64,000 nucleotides of DNA, from contig CALSOT010000002.1 of NCBI GenBank assembly GCA_943788045.1, positions 800,310 through 864,309 on the forward strand. The letters run 5' to 3'. The notes beneath the pieces were generated by a model that was not told where the DNA came from, did no database searches, and worked only from the letters and a program-made list of their open reading frames with translations. The translations under genes and the position numbers were made by a program. Shown here in pieces: positions 28,797 to 38,767 of this stretch. The stretch comes from an uncultured Polaribacter sp. Its GTDB lineage: Bacteria > Bacteroidota > Bacteroidia > Flavobacteriales > Flavobacteriaceae. Every line of letters begins with the position of its first letter. Positions within the stretch are counted from its first letter, which is position 1.

Positions 28797-29246
28797 ATGA
28801 CTCCAAGAAAAATAATTATCAAATACGCAATTTTAACAACTTTAATAATTGGTGGTTTTTTTCTACTTTCTAAATTATTAGGTTTACAAGAAAACCCATA
28901 TCTAAGATTTTTAAATTTATTTTTTGTTTTGTTTGGAATTCGGCAAGCGATAAAGGTAAATATTGAGCAGAATAAAGAGACTGATTATTTATCAAATTTA
29001 GGTTTAGGACTTCAAACATCAGCACTAGCTGTGATCCTCTCTATTGCCGGTGTAATGGTATATGTAGAATTTATAGATCGTCAATTTATAGAAGCAATGA
29101 ATAACTCATTCTTAATCGCTGGTGATTTAGATAAAGCAGAGATTTTTATAACTTTATTAATAGAAGGTATGGCATCTTCGTTTATCGGTTCTTTTATGGT
29201 GATGCAATTTTATAAAAATCATGACAAGTTAACCACAGTTGCATAA
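28797..29246 (+). CDS. DUF4199 membrane protein
   Basis: A 149-residue inner-membrane protein with about four hydrophobic segments (near residues 9-27, 36-48, 68-90 and 119-137). The charged stretch VNIEQNKETDYLSNLGLG between the second and third segments matches the DUF4199 pattern seen throughout Flavobacteriaceae. Some family members lie beside glycosyltransferase or nucleotidyltransferase genes; here it stands alone and converges on valS. No function is known. Confidence 0.75.
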   Translation: MTPRKIIIKYAILTTLIIGGFFLLSKLLGLQENPYLRFLNLFFVLFGIRQAIKVNIEQNKETDYLSNLGLGLQTSALAVILSIAGVMVYVEFIDRQFIEAMNNSFLIAGDLDKAEIFITLLIEGMASSFIGSFMVMQFYKNHDKLTTVA

Positions 29247-29374
29247 GGTAAATAATAGATTTAAACAGCAAACCCTCGCCAGTTATATAAACTAAAGAGG
29301 GTTTATGTTTTTAAAATCTTTCAAAATTATGTATGCGCAAGTGTCATCAAATTAAACTTTTAAATACTTCTAAA

Positions 29375-32011
29375 TTATTGCAAACTTGCTAAACTGCTTT
29401 TTATTGTTTCAATTTTTGCAGTTGTATCAGATTCCTTTTTACGTTCTAATTCTAATACTTTGCTTGGTGCATTAGAAACAAAACGCTCATTCGATAACTT
29501 CTTTGTAATTCCAAATAAAAATCCTTCGGCTCTTTTCAATTCGCCTTCTAGCTTTTTAATTTCTGCTTCTACATCTATATTTTCGATAGAAATAGGCACA
29601 AAGTATTCATTAGATTTTACTCTAAATGAAGCTCCTTCTACCTTTTCAGACACATAGTTTATTGCAGCTGTATTTGTTAATTTCTGAATAACAGCATCAA
29701 ATTCTTTAGTGTTTTTATCATTATCAATTACAAATAACTCTACAGCATCTTTAAAAGAAATATTTTTATCTTTTCTTATCGTTCTAATTCCTGAAACTAC
29801 ATCCGTTGCAAATTCAAAGTCAGTAATAATTTTAGAGTCAAAATCTTTTATCATAGGATATTTTGCTATAATTAAAGCATCTTCTGGAGTTCTATTTGCA
29901 ATATATTGCCAGATATCTTCTGATAAAAATGGCATAAATGGATGCAATACTTTTAAGTTATTCTCTAAAACCTCAATAATAGCGTCAAATGTCTTTTTAT
30001 CAATTGGTTGTTGATATGCAGGCTTCACAATTTCTAATAACCACGAAGAAAAATCATCATTTATTAATTTATATATGGCCATTAGAGCATCTGATAAACG
30101 ATATTTAGAAAAATGATCTTCTATTTCTATCAACGTTTTTTGAAATTTTGCTTCGTACCAAACCAAACCAACTTTAGATGTTTCTGGTTGTGATATAGTC
30201 GCATCTACTTCCCAACCTTTTATCAAACGAAAAGCATTCCAAATTTTATTTGCAAATCCTTTTCCTTGCTGACATAAATCTTCATCGAACATTAAATCAT
30301 TACCAGCAGCAGAACTTAACAAAAGTCCGACTCTTACGCCATCTGCACCATAGTCTTCAATCAATTTTAAAGCATCTGGAGAATTCCCTAAAGATTTAGA
30401 CATTTTACGTCTTTGTTTATCTCTAACTAAACCAGTTAAGTAAACATTTTTAAAAGGTTTTTCATCTTTATATTCATAACCAGCAATAATCATTCTTGCA
30501 ACCCAAAAAAATAAAATATCTGGCCCCGTTACCAAGTCATTTGTTGGATAATAATATTTAATTTCTTCATTTTCAGGATTTCTAATTCCATCAAAAACAG
30601 ACATTGGCCATAACCAAGAAGAAAACCAAGTGTCTAATGCATCTTCGTCTTGCTTAAGGTCAGATATTTTTAAATCTGAATTATCTGTTCTTTCTTTTGC
30701 TAAAATTAAAGCATCTTCAATATTTTCAGCTACAACAAAATCTTCCTTTCCATCACCATAGAAATATGCGGGTATTTGTTGTCCCCACCATAACTGACGA
30801 GAAATATTCCAATCACGAACATTTTCCATCCAGTGACGGTAGGTATTTTCGAATTTCTTTGGATATAAATTGATTTCTGTATCTTCACCTAAAACTGCAT
30901 CAATGGCCGGTTTTGCTAAATCTTTCATCTTTAAAAACCATTGATCGGATAATCTTGGTTCTATAACTGCTTTTGTTCTCTCAGATGTACCAACTTTATT
31001 GGTATGAACTTCAGTTTTTACTAAAATTCCTTTTTCTTCTAATTCTTTAGTAATTTCTTTACGAACTACAAAACGATCTTTTCCTTGGTAATGTAATCCG
31101 AATGAATTCAAAGAAGCATCATCATTAAAAATATCAATTACTTCTAATTTGTGCTTATCACCTAAATTCTTATCATTTTCATCGTGTGCAGGCGTTACTT
31201 TTAAACAACCTGTACCAAATTCTAAATCTACATATTCATCTTCAATAATAGGAATCACTCTATTACATAAAGGTACAATGGCTTTTTTCCCTTTTAAATG
31301 TGTAAAACGTTCATCATTAGGGTTGATACAAATTGCAGTATCTCCAAAAATAGTTTCTGGACGAGTTGTAGCAATTGTTAAAGTATCGTTAGAACCTTCA
31401 ATTTTATATTCTAAATAGTATAAGTTTCCTTGTCTTTCTTCATGAATTACTTCTTCATCAGAAAGTGTAGTTTTAGCTTCAGGGTCCCAGTTTACCATTC
31501 TGTAACCTCTGTAAATTAGACCTTTGTTGTATAAATCAACAAAAACTTTAATTACAGATTCAGACATTTCTGGATCCATCGTAAACGCAGTTCTTTCCCA
31601 ATCACAGGAAGCACCTAACTTTTTTAATTGTTCAAGAATTATTCCTCCGTATTCATCTTTCCAATCAAAAGCATGTTGTAAAAATTCTTCACGCGATAAA
31701 TCACTTTTACTAATTCCTTGTTCTTTTAACTTAGCAACAACTTTTGCCTCTGTAGCAATAGATGCGTGGTCTGTTCCAGGAACCCAACAAGCATTTTTAC
31801 CTAATAAACGAGCGTGTCTAATTAGTACATCTTGTATGGTGTTATTAAGCATATGTCCCATATGCAAAACCCCTGTTACGTTTGGCGGAGGAATTACAAT
31901 TGTGTAAGGTTCTCTTTCATCTGGTGTTGAATGAAAATAATTATTCTTCATCCAGTAATCATACCACTTATCTTCTACTTGTTTTGCATTATATTTTGAT
32001 GGGATATTCAT
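29375..32011 (-). CDS. valS: Valyl-tRNA synthetase
   Basis: Class I aminoacyl-tRNA synthetase that charges tRNA-Val. With ATG 32011 it has 878 residues: HIGH motif as HMGH in [14 protein letters not shown], a CP1 editing domain ([10 protein letters not shown]), the KMSKS motif in [13 protein letters not shown], an anticodon-binding domain, and a C-terminal coiled-coil arm. The frame continues upstream to ATG 32044, but that start overlaps a -7 box, and family members begin MNIPSKYN, so I chose 32011. The gene is monocistronic and converges with the DUF4199 gene. Confidence 0.96.
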   Translation of the reverse strand: MNIPSKYNAKQVEDKWYDYWMKNNYFHSTPDEREPYTIVIPPPNVTGVLHMGHMLNNTIQDVLIRHARLLGKNACWVPGTDHASIATEAKVVAKLKEQGISKSDLSREEFLQHAFDWKDEYGGIILEQLKKLGASCDWERTAFTMDPEMSESVIKVFVDLYNKGLIYRGYRMVNWDPEAKTTLSDEEVIHEERQGNLYYLEYKIEGSNDTLTIATTRPETIFGDTAICINPNDERFTHLKGKKAIVPLCNRVIPIIEDEYVDLEFGTGCLKVTPAHDENDKNLGDKHKLEVIDIFNDDASLNSFGLHYQGKDRFVVRKEITKELEEKGILVKTEVHTNKVGTSERTKAVIEPRLSDQWFLKMKDLAKPAIDAVLGEDTEINLYPKKFENTYRHWMENVRDWNISRQLWWGQQIPAYFYGDGKEDFVVAENIEDALILAKERTDNSDLKISDLKQDEDALDTWFSSWLWPMSVFDGIRNPENEEIKYYYPTNDLVTGPDILFFWVARMIIAGYEYKDEKPFKNVYLTGLVRDKQRRKMSKSLGNSPDALKLIEDYGADGVRVGLLLSSAAGNDLMFDEDLCQQGKGFANKIWNAFRLIKGWEVDATISQPETSKVGLVWYEAKFQKTLIEIEDHFSKYRLSDALMAIYKLINDDFSSWLLEIVKPAYQQPIDKKTFDAIIEVLENNLKVLHPFMPFLSEDIWQYIANRTPEDALIIAKYPMIKDFDSKIITDFEFATDVVSGIRTIRKDKNISFKDAVELFVIDNDKNTKEFDAVIQKLTNTAAINYVSEKVEGASFRVKSNEYFVPISIENIDVEAEIKKLEGELKRAEGFLFGITKKLSNERFVSNAPSKVLELERKKESDTTAKIETIKSSLASLQ

Positions 32012-32041
32012 ACTTTGGTATTGTTTTTGAAATATAGTTTG

Positions 32042-32049
32042 CAAAAATA
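32042..32049 (-). promoter_or_regulatory. -7 box for valS
   Basis: TATTTTTG on the minus strand. Transcription from it would begin just inside the longer open frame, which is one reason to take ATG 32011 as the start. Confidence 0.4.
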
Positions 32050-32135
32050 CAATTATCTAATCTCTACAGAAAATTAGTAGTTGACTTTTTAAAACAAATT
32101 ATTAGTATTAAATTTACATTGTAAAATTATTATTT

Positions 32136-32540
32136 ATGAAAACTCTAGGATTATTAGTTGCTGCATTATTTATTTCGTTTTCTATAAACGCTCAAGAATT
32201 TAAGTTTGATAAAGAAACAATTAACTATGGTAAAATTGAAAAAGACTCAAATGGAGAAAGAATTTTTATTTTTACAAATGTTGGTGATGAACCTTTAATT
32301 ATTCAACGAATTCAATCTTCTTGCGGTTGTACAGTCCCAAAAAAGCCAGAGAAACCAATAATGCCGGGAGAAAAAGGGGAAATAAAAGTTTCTTATGCTA
32401 CTAACAGAGTTGGAGGATTTTCTAAATCAATTACAATTTATTCGAATGCCAAAAATCCTAAAAAAGTAATTAGGATAAAAGGATTAGTGAATAAACCAAT
32501 TTCATTAGAGAAAACCAAAAGTATTTTAACAGATAGTTAA
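32136..32540 (+). CDS. DUF1573 secreted protein
   Basis: A 134-residue exported protein. A signal peptide (MKTLGLLVAALFISFSINAQ) is followed by a single immunoglobulin-like DUF1573 domain with the family motifs TNVGDEPLII, SSCGCTVP and SYATNRVGGFSK. The CGC pair is a family hallmark. Function is unknown; proteins of this family are very common in the periplasm of Bacteroidota. It is divergent from valS and followed by a terminator. Confidence 0.88.
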   Translation: MKTLGLLVAALFISFSINAQEFKFDKETINYGKIEKDSNGERIFIFTNVGDEPLIIQRIQSSCGCTVPKKPEKPIMPGEKGEIKVSYATNRVGGFSKSITIYSNAKNPKKVIRIKGLVNKPISLEKTKSILTDS

Positions 32541-32588
32541 TCTATAAACTTTGTTTTAAAACATTTCGATCTAATATAATTTTTTAAT

Positions 32589-32616
32589 AAACCTGCATTT
32601 TATGCAGGTTTATCTT
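32589..32616 (+). terminator. Terminator after the DUF1573 gene
   Basis: AAACCTGCA and TGCAGGTTT pair around a five-base loop and lead into a T-rich stretch. Confidence 0.75.
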
Positions 32617-32841
32617 TTCTATTAAGATTTGTTTACCATCATAGACAAAATCTAAATCACTTATATTTTTGAAAAATCCATTCTTTTTGAATATTAATTT
32701 TTGATGTCTAAATTCAAAACAGAATTATTACTGTATCATTTTTATTGTAGGGAATATTTAAAGTTCAAAATTTCTACAATAAAATGGTTTAGATTAAATA
32801 TATTTCGGAAATTCGCGTACATAATTATTCAAACAACTATT

Positions 32842-34032
32842 ATGCCTTTAATATCCAAAAAGGGTTTATTAATGCCCGAATCTCCTATTAGAAAATTAGT
32901 TCCCTTTGCTGAAGATGCTAAAAAAAGAGGTACTAAAGTATTTCATTTAAATATTGGGCAACCAGACATTAAAACACCCAAAATAGCTTTAGACGCTGTA
33001 AAAAATAATGATATAAAAACATTAGCGTATGCACGTTCTGAAGGTTCTGAAGAATATAGAAATAAATTAGTTCACTATTACAAAAAGCATAAAATAGATG
33101 TAACTTCAGATAATATTGTTGTTACAACTGGTGGTTCTGAAGCTTTACTTTTTACCATCGGTAGTATTACAGACCCTGGTGATGAAATTATTATTCCCGA
33201 ACCTTTTTATGCAAATTATAACGGGTTTTCTACAGCTTCTGGAGTTACAGTTGTACCTGTAATTTCAAAAATTGAAGACAATTTTGCATTACCTAAAATT
33301 GAAGATTTTGAGAAACTAATTACATCAAAAACAAAAGCTATATTAATTTGTAATCCTGGAAATCCTACTGGATATTTATATTCTAAAGAAGAAATTCAAA
33401 AGCTAAAAGAAATCGTTTTAAAGCACGATTTATTTTTAATTGCAGATGAGGTCTACAGAGAATTTACTTATGATGGTTTGCAACACACCTCGGTAATGGC
33501 TATTAAAGGTTTAGAACAAAACTCTATTATCATAGATTCTGTTTCTAAGCGTTATAGTATGTGTGGGGCAAGAATTGGTTGTATTGTCTCTAAGAATAGT
33601 GACTTTATAAATACAGCTATTAAATTTGCTCAAGCACGTTTAAGTCCGCCAACTTATGCATTAATTGCAAGTGAAGCTGCATTAGATACTCCTCAAAAAT
33701 ATTTTGATGACGTAAAAGAAGAATATGTGGAAAGAAGAAATACATTAATTGCAGAGTTGAACAAAATTAAAGGAGTAAAAGTAGCCAATCCAAAAGGTGC
33801 CTTTTATTGCGTTGCAGAATTACCTATTAAAGATTCTGATCATTTTGCACAGTGGATTTTAGAGAAATTTAATTATAATAATGAAACAATTATGGTTGCA
33901 CCTGCTAGTGGATTTTATTCTACTCCAGGAGAAGGAAAAAACCAAATAAGAATGGCATACGTATTAAATAAAATAGATTTAATTAGATCTGTAGAAATTT
34001 TAGGGGAAGCCTTAAAACAATACAATTCATAA
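32842..34032 (+). CDS. PLP-dependent aminotransferase (aspartate aminotransferase family)
   Basis: Fold-type I aminotransferase of 396 residues that uses pyridoxal phosphate. The features are GQPDIKTP near the start, TTGGSEALLF (phosphate-binding turn), CNPGNPTGYLY, IADEVYREF, and SVSKRYSMCGARIG with the PLP-binding lysine. The frame is open back to a TTG at 32701, but the extra 47 residues are not conserved-looking. Family members begin MPLISKKGLLMPESPIRKL, so I chose ATG 32842. The amino-acid substrate is not clear from sequence. It may share a transcript with murB, 70 bp downstream. Confidence 0.88.
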   Translation: MPLISKKGLLMPESPIRKLVPFAEDAKKRGTKVFHLNIGQPDIKTPKIALDAVKNNDIKTLAYARSEGSEEYRNKLVHYYKKHKIDVTSDNIVVTTGGSEALLFTIGSITDPGDEIIIPEPFYANYNGFSTASGVTVVPVISKIEDNFALPKIEDFEKLITSKTKAILICNPGNPTGYLYSKEEIQKLKEIVLKHDLFLIADEVYREFTYDGLQHTSVMAIKGLEQNSIIIDSVSKRYSMCGARIGCIVSKNSDFINTAIKFAQARLSPPTYALIASEAALDTPQKYFDDVKEEYVERRNTLIAELNKIKGVKVANPKGAFYCVAELPIKDSDHFAQWILEKFNYNNETIMVAPASGFYSTPGEGKNQIRMAYVLNKIDLIRSVEILGEALKQYNS

Positions 34033-34102
34033 AATTTTCAATCCGAGTTTATTTGAAAACTAAAAGTTCTCAATTCATCTCAATGAGTCATAAACAGCAA
34101 TT

Positions 34103-35114
34103 ATGAACATCCAAAAAAATGTATCACTTAAAAATTATAATACGTTTGGTATTTCTGCAAATGCCAAACGTTTTATTTCTGTTGATTCAGTTTATGAATT
34201 ACAGCAACTTTTAAAAGTTGAAAAAGATATTTTTTTAATTTCTGGAGGATCAAATATGTTACTTACAAATGACATTGATAAACTAGTTGTTCATATTGAT
34301 ATCAAAGGAGTTTCTATTGATAATGAAGATGAACAACGCTGCCTACTTAACTGTAAATGCTGGTGAAAATTGGCACGAATTTGTTTTATGGTGTATATCT
34401 CAGAATTATGGAGGAATTGAGAATTTATCTTTAATTCCGGGATATGTTGGTACCTGCCCTATTCAAAACATTGGTGCTTATGGTGTTGAAGTAAAAGATA
34501 CAATAACTAAAGTGGAAACTTTAGACATAGAAACTGGTAAATTAGTTCAGTTTTCTAATAAAGACTGTAATTTTGGATACAGAAACTCCATATTTAAAAA
34601 TGAAGTAAAAGGTAAATATATTATTACATCAGTTAGTTTTAAATTAACAAAGATCCATCATAAATTAAACTCTTCTTATGGTGCTATAGAAACTGAATTA
34701 TCTTTAAAACAAATTTCAAAACCGAGTTTAAAAGATATTTCTGATGCGGTTATTTCCATTCGAAAATCAAAACTTCCTGATCCAAAAGAAATAGGAAATA
34801 GTGGTAGCTTTTTTAAAAACCCTATAATTAGCTCCAGTCAGTATTTAAAACTTCAAAAAGAGTATGCTCGCATACCTGGTTATAAAATTTCCGATATAGA
34901 AGTTAAAATTCCTGCTGGTTGGTTAATTGAAAGGGCAGGCTTTAAAGGGAAACGATATGGTGAATTTGGTGTACATGACAAACAAGCACTTGTACTAGTT
35001 AATTATGGAAATGCTAGTGGAAAAGAAATTTATCAGCTCGCCCAAAAAATAAGGGAAACGATTATTAAAAAATTTGAAATTACATTAGAAATAGAGGTAA
35101 ATATTATCAAATAA
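34103..35114 (+). CDS. murB: UDP-N-acetylenolpyruvoylglucosamine reductase, frameshifted in this sequence
   Basis: Reduces UDP-GlcNAc-enolpyruvate to UDP-MurNAc with NADPH and FAD, an essential step of peptidoglycan synthesis. Two frames make one 336-residue protein. The first (from ATG 34103) has LKNYNTFGISANAKRF and ISGGSNMLL. The second has VNAGENWHEFVLWC, PIQNIGAYGVE, GNSGSFFKNP (catalytic Ser) and a C-terminal Glu in TLEIEVN. They join by a +1 shift (one extra base) between about 34320 and 34335. Because murB is normally essential, a sequencing or assembly error is the simplest explanation. Otherwise slippage or a second copy elsewhere would be needed. Confidence 0.88.
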
Positions 35115-35310
35115 AAAATGTAACTTAATTAAAATATCTTTTTGAACTTATAAAAAGTAATAAATAAAATTATTTTATTTAACAAAACTAGCGTTGAAAC
35201 ATTTCTAATTTTTAGCAAAATCCGTTTTGCCATAACCTAGAATCTTAAATTTTTTAAAATTCACGATAAAAAATTTCCAACAGATTTTTTAAAGAGATAA
35301 TAAGAATCTG

Positions 35311-35318
35311 TATCTTTG
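35311..35318 (+). promoter_or_regulatory. -7 box for the small Cys-rich protein and the genes after it
   Basis: TATCTTTG fits TAnnTTTG and lies 17 bp before the ATG at 35336. No -33 TTG at the usual distance. Confidence 0.4.
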
Positions 35319-35335
35319 TACTACAATTAATTTTT

Positions 35336-35539
35336 ATGAAATTATTAATAATTACTTTAGTATTACTAGGGCTAGGTTTTGCCGGAATTGCTATTAAAAT
35401 CTGGGCAAAAAAAGATGGTGAATTTGCAGGTACTTGTGCTAGTCAAAACCCAATGTTGAATGACACAGGAGAGCCTTGTGGTTTTTGTGGTAAACCTGCA
35501 GATCAATTTGATTCTTGCGAAGAACCCCAGCATAAATAA
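35336..35539 (+). CDS. Small membrane-anchored Cys-rich protein
   Basis: A 67-residue protein with an N-terminal hydrophobic helix (about 2-23) and a soluble tail carrying four cysteines (GTCASQNP, EPCGFCGK, SCEEP). Small proteins of this shape are common in Flavobacteriaceae and usually labelled membrane or secreted protein; no function is known. The spacing of the Cys residues could allow metal binding or disulphides. It is 15 bp before the glycosyltransferase gene, which suggests a shared transcript with it and the sigma factor. Confidence 0.7.
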   Translation: MKLLIITLVLLGLGFAGIAIKIWAKKDGEFAGTCASQNPMLNDTGEPCGFCGKPADQFDSCEEPQHK

Positions 35540-35554
35540 TCTTTCGGCTATCAA

Positions 35555-36658
35555 ATGATTCTCACCCTACTGCTCTATTCATTTGTAGCATTCACATCAA
35601 TACAGATTATCTATTATCTTATTTTCTCTTCAGTTTTGTTTGATTCAAAAAAGAAAAAAGAAAACAAGAAAGAGATTCCAATTTCTGTAATCGTTTGCGC
35701 TAAAAATGAGGCTAAAAATTTAAAGCTATTTTTACCGTCAATTTTAAATCAAGAATATCCTGACTTTGAAGTTGTTTTAATAAATGATGCTTCTTCCGAT
35801 GAAACTTTAGAAGTAATGAAATCGTTTGAAGAAAAACATAGCAACATTAAAATTATTGATGTTAAAAATATTGAAGCCTTTTGGGGAAATAAAAAATATG
35901 CTCTTACCTTAGGTATTAAAGCCGCCAAAAACGATAATTTATTATTTACTGACGCTGACTGTAAACCTGTTTCTCATAAATGGATTTATAAAATGACTGA
36001 GCATTTTAATATCAAAAAAACTATTGTTCTAGGATATGGTAAGTACAAAAAAGAAAAGTCATTACTAAATTTACTTGTTCGCTTTGAAACACTAATTACT
36101 GCGATTCAATACTTTAGTTATGCAAAAATAGGTTCTCCATATATGGCTGTTGGTCGTAATTTAGCCTATCATAGATCTGAATTTTTTAATGCTAAAGGAT
36201 TTATAAATCATATGCACATTAAATCTGGTGATGATGATTTATTTATACAAGACGCAGCAAACAAAGTAAATACAGCAATTTCTATATCAAAAGATAGTTT
36301 TACAGAATCTATTGCTCCTAAATCCTTTAAAGAATGGTTTTATCAAAAAAGAAGACATATTTCAACTTCAAATCATTATAAATTTAAACATAAATTTTTT
36401 TTAGGTCTGTTCTTTATATCGAAGGCAATCTTCTATCTTTTAGCTATTTTACTTTTCTTTTTTTATCCTTGGGAACTTATCTTATCAATATTGTTAACTT
36501 ACTATTTAGTAGAGTTTATTGTTATAGGATTTTCATGTAAAAAATTAAATGAACCTTCAATTACCTCATTTTTACCATTTTTAGAAATAGGTCTTCTAAT
36601 CTTCCACTTTTCGATATTTATCACTAATTTGTCATCAAAACCCAAGCATTGGAAATAA
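35555..36658 (+). CDS. Membrane glycosyltransferase, family 2
   Basis: A 367-residue inner-membrane enzyme. An N-terminal membrane helix is followed by a GT-A domain (ISVIVCAKNEAKNLKLFLPS, LINDASSDET, the metal-binding LFTDADCKP, SGDDDLFI and KRRH), then two or three C-terminal helices. This matches processive or lipid-linked GT2 enzymes that use nucleotide sugars on the cytoplasmic face. Acceptor and sugar are unknown. Its stop codon overlaps the start of the sigma-factor gene (TAATG), so translation is probably coupled. Confidence 0.87.
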   Translation: MILTLLLYSFVAFTSIQIIYYLIFSSVLFDSKKKKENKKEIPISVIVCAKNEAKNLKLFLPSILNQEYPDFEVVLINDASSDETLEVMKSFEEKHSNIKIIDVKNIEAFWGNKKYALTLGIKAAKNDNLLFTDADCKPVSHKWIYKMTEHFNIKKTIVLGYGKYKKEKSLLNLLVRFETLITAIQYFSYAKIGSPYMAVGRNLAYHRSEFFNAKGFINHMHIKSGDDDLFIQDAANKVNTAISISKDSFTESIAPKSFKEWFYQKRRHISTSNHYKFKHKFFLGLFFISKAIFYLLAILLFFFYPWELILSILLTYYLVEFIVIGFSCKKLNEPSITSFLPFLEIGLLIFHFSIFITNLSSKPKHWK

Positions 36659-37215
36659 TGGAAGAAGAACTTCAATTAAATATATCTGAAGCGAAAAAAC
36701 GAACTGAATCTGCATTTAAATATTTATTAGATACGTTTTGGCCTGCTGTTTATAATTACCAATTAAAACAAGCTCAAAGTGAAAATGATGCTGAAGATAT
36801 TTCTATTCAGACATTTAGTAAAGCTTTTGATAGGATTAATACCTATGATGAAAAACATAGTTTTCAAACTTGGTTAATTGCAATATCTAAGAATGTTTAT
36901 ATCGATTTGCTACGTAAAAAAAATATATCTATTACTACAGATACCTCAAAAGAACAAGAAGAACAAGCATATTTAGTTGTAGATGAAAATCCAACACCAG
37001 AAGACAAAATTATTACAGAACAAAATTTAGCAGAACTATTAAAAAATATCAAAAAAATTAAACCTAAATACCAGGAAGTCATTCACTTAAGATATTTCCA
37101 AGAACTAAGTTACAAAGAAATTTCCATCAAAATTAGCGAACCAATGAGCAACGTAAAAGTTAAGTTATTACGTGCAAAAAAATTACTTGCCGGAATAATC
37201 AAAGATTCTAAATAA
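36658..37215 (+). CDS. RNA polymerase sigma factor, sigma-70 (ECF) family
   Basis: A 185-residue ECF-type sigma factor. Region 2 is seen in AEDISIQTFSKAFDRINTYD and FQTWLIAISKNVYIDLLRK, and region 4 in YQEVIHLRYFQELSYKEIS followed by an LLRAKKLL helix. I chose ATG 36658, which overlaps the glycosyltransferase stop, over a TTG three codons earlier. No anti-sigma gene follows, unlike many ECF units. The coupling to a small membrane protein and a glycosyltransferase is a recurring arrangement in this family of bacteria, as far as I recall. Confidence 0.88.
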   Translation: MEEELQLNISEAKKRTESAFKYLLDTFWPAVYNYQLKQAQSENDAEDISIQTFSKAFDRINTYDEKHSFQTWLIAISKNVYIDLLRKKNISITTDTSKEQEEQAYLVVDENPTPEDKIITEQNLAELLKNIKKIKPKYQEVIHLRYFQELSYKEISIKISEPMSNVKVKLLRAKKLLAGIIKDSK

Positions 37216-37372
37216 TCAGGAAATGATTTTCTTCTGTTAAATTCATTTGAAGAATAAATCAAATTAAGTTTAATTTAGTGATAAAATATAAATACTATTG
37301 TAAAGTAAGCTAGTTCATTTCAATTTTAAAACCAAATATTGTTGTTGAAAAGAATTAGCAAATGGAAATAAA

Positions 37373-38599
37373 ATGAAAAAATCATTCTTACAAACTTTAG
37401 GCCCTGGGTTGCTATTTGCCGGAGCAGCAATTGGAGTTTCTCATCTCGTACAATCTACACGAGCAGGCGCAGAGTTTGGTTTTGGTTTAATTTGGGCTTT
37501 AATAATAGTTCATATCTTTAAATATCCCTTTTTTCAATTTGGTCCTCGTTATGCCGCAGCAACAGGAGAAACATTAATAGAGGGGTATCGAAAATTAGGT
37601 AAAGGAGTTTTAATAACCTATTACATACTAAATTTTGCCACAATGTTTACTATACAAGCTGCTGTTACCATAGTAACAGCTAGCTTAGCTTCACAACTTT
37701 TCGGATTTAATGAAAAACTAAATTTAGTAGATTGGTCAATATCACTAATGATTATTAGCATACTAATTTTAGTTCTTGGTAAATACAAATTGTTAGATAA
37801 TTTAATGAAATACATTATAACTATCTTAACAATAAGTACAATTTTAGCTTTAGGTGTTGCCCTATTCACCACAAAAGAAGCATTCGATGTTACTCAGATA
37901 ATACCATCCGGTAAAATAGAAATTACTTTTTTAATTGCTTTTTTAGGTTGGATGCCGGCACCTCTTGATATTTCAATATGGCATTCTATTTGGTCTATAG
38001 AAAAAGATAAAACGGCCTTTATAAAGACAAAAAGAAAAGATGCAATTTTTGATTTTAACATTGGCTACATAAGTGCACTTTTCCTTGGTCTTTGCTTTCT
38101 TTTATTAGGAGCCCTAGTAATGTATAAATCAGGAGAAACATTTTCTAATAAAGGAACACTTTTCGCTTCTCAATTAATAAATTTATACACAAAGAATTTA
38201 GGTGAATTCTCCTATATTTTTATCGCCGTTGCAGCTTTTACAACAATGTTTAGCACAACAATTACGACTATGGATGCCTCGCCGAGAGTAATGAATAGAA
38301 CCACTAAAATATTATTTGATAAAGAACTAAAACATGGCTATTGGTTTTGGATACTTTTCTTGTTTTTGGGTACTTTTTTAATTTTAAAATACTTTATGAA
38401 TAATATGGGATTATTGATTAAAACAGCGACTATTTTATCCTTTTTATCAGCACCTTTTTATGCTATTTTAAATTTTAAATTAATAACAGGAAAACAAACT
38501 CCAAAAGAACATCGACCAAGCATTTATCTTAAAGTTTTATCCTTTTTAGGTATTTTTTTTCTAATTAGCTTCAGTGTTTGGTTTTTAATGAACCTTTAA
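37373..38599 (+). CDS. Divergent Nramp-family transporter
   Basis: A 408-residue inner-membrane protein with about eleven hydrophobic segments and the Nramp fold pattern (LGPGLLFAGAAIGVSHLVQS at the first helix and AFLGWMPAPLDISIWHS at the sixth). Canonical Nramp proteins carry DPGN in helix 1 and MPH in helix 6 for Mn2+ or Fe2+; here the DPGN position reads GVSH and the MPH block is altered. The cargo may thus differ; Mg2+ transporters of the Nramp-related group are one known case with changed motifs. Stands alone between the sigma factor and lipA. Confidence 0.8.
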   Translation: MKKSFLQTLGPGLLFAGAAIGVSHLVQSTRAGAEFGFGLIWALIIVHIFKYPFFQFGPRYAAATGETLIEGYRKLGKGVLITYYILNFATMFTIQAAVTIVTASLASQLFGFNEKLNLVDWSISLMIISILILVLGKYKLLDNLMKYIITILTISTILALGVALFTTKEAFDVTQIIPSGKIEITFLIAFLGWMPAPLDISIWHSIWSIEKDKTAFIKTKRKDAIFDFNIGYISALFLGLCFLLLGALVMYKSGETFSNKGTLFASQLINLYTKNLGEFSYIFIAVAAFTTMFSTTITTMDASPRVMNRTTKILFDKELKHGYWFWILFLFLGTFLILKYFMNNMGLLIKTATILSFLSAPFYAILNFKLITGKQTPKEHRPSIYLKVLSFLGIFFLISFSVWFLMNL

Positions 38600-38739
38600 A
38601 GAAAAGAAAATAATATTTTTGATTATTACCACTTCTTCTTGGATTATGTAAATATTTAGAAATTTATTCCTTTTATCTAACTTTAATGTGTTGGTTAATT
38701 ACCGCATGATTTAACTTCATTATTTCAAACTTTTCTTTG

Positions 38740-38747
38740 TAAATTTG
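38740..38747 (+). promoter_or_regulatory. -7 box for lipA
   Basis: TAAATTTG lies 20 bp before the lipA ATG at 38768. No -33 TTG recognised. Confidence 0.4.
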
Positions 38748-38767
38748 CTTTTCAATTTAGAAATGAA

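Noticed and set aside
32701-32841. 47-residue extension of the aminotransferase
   Set aside because: Starts at TTG in AT-rich leader and is unlike the family N-terminus; ATG 32842 fits.
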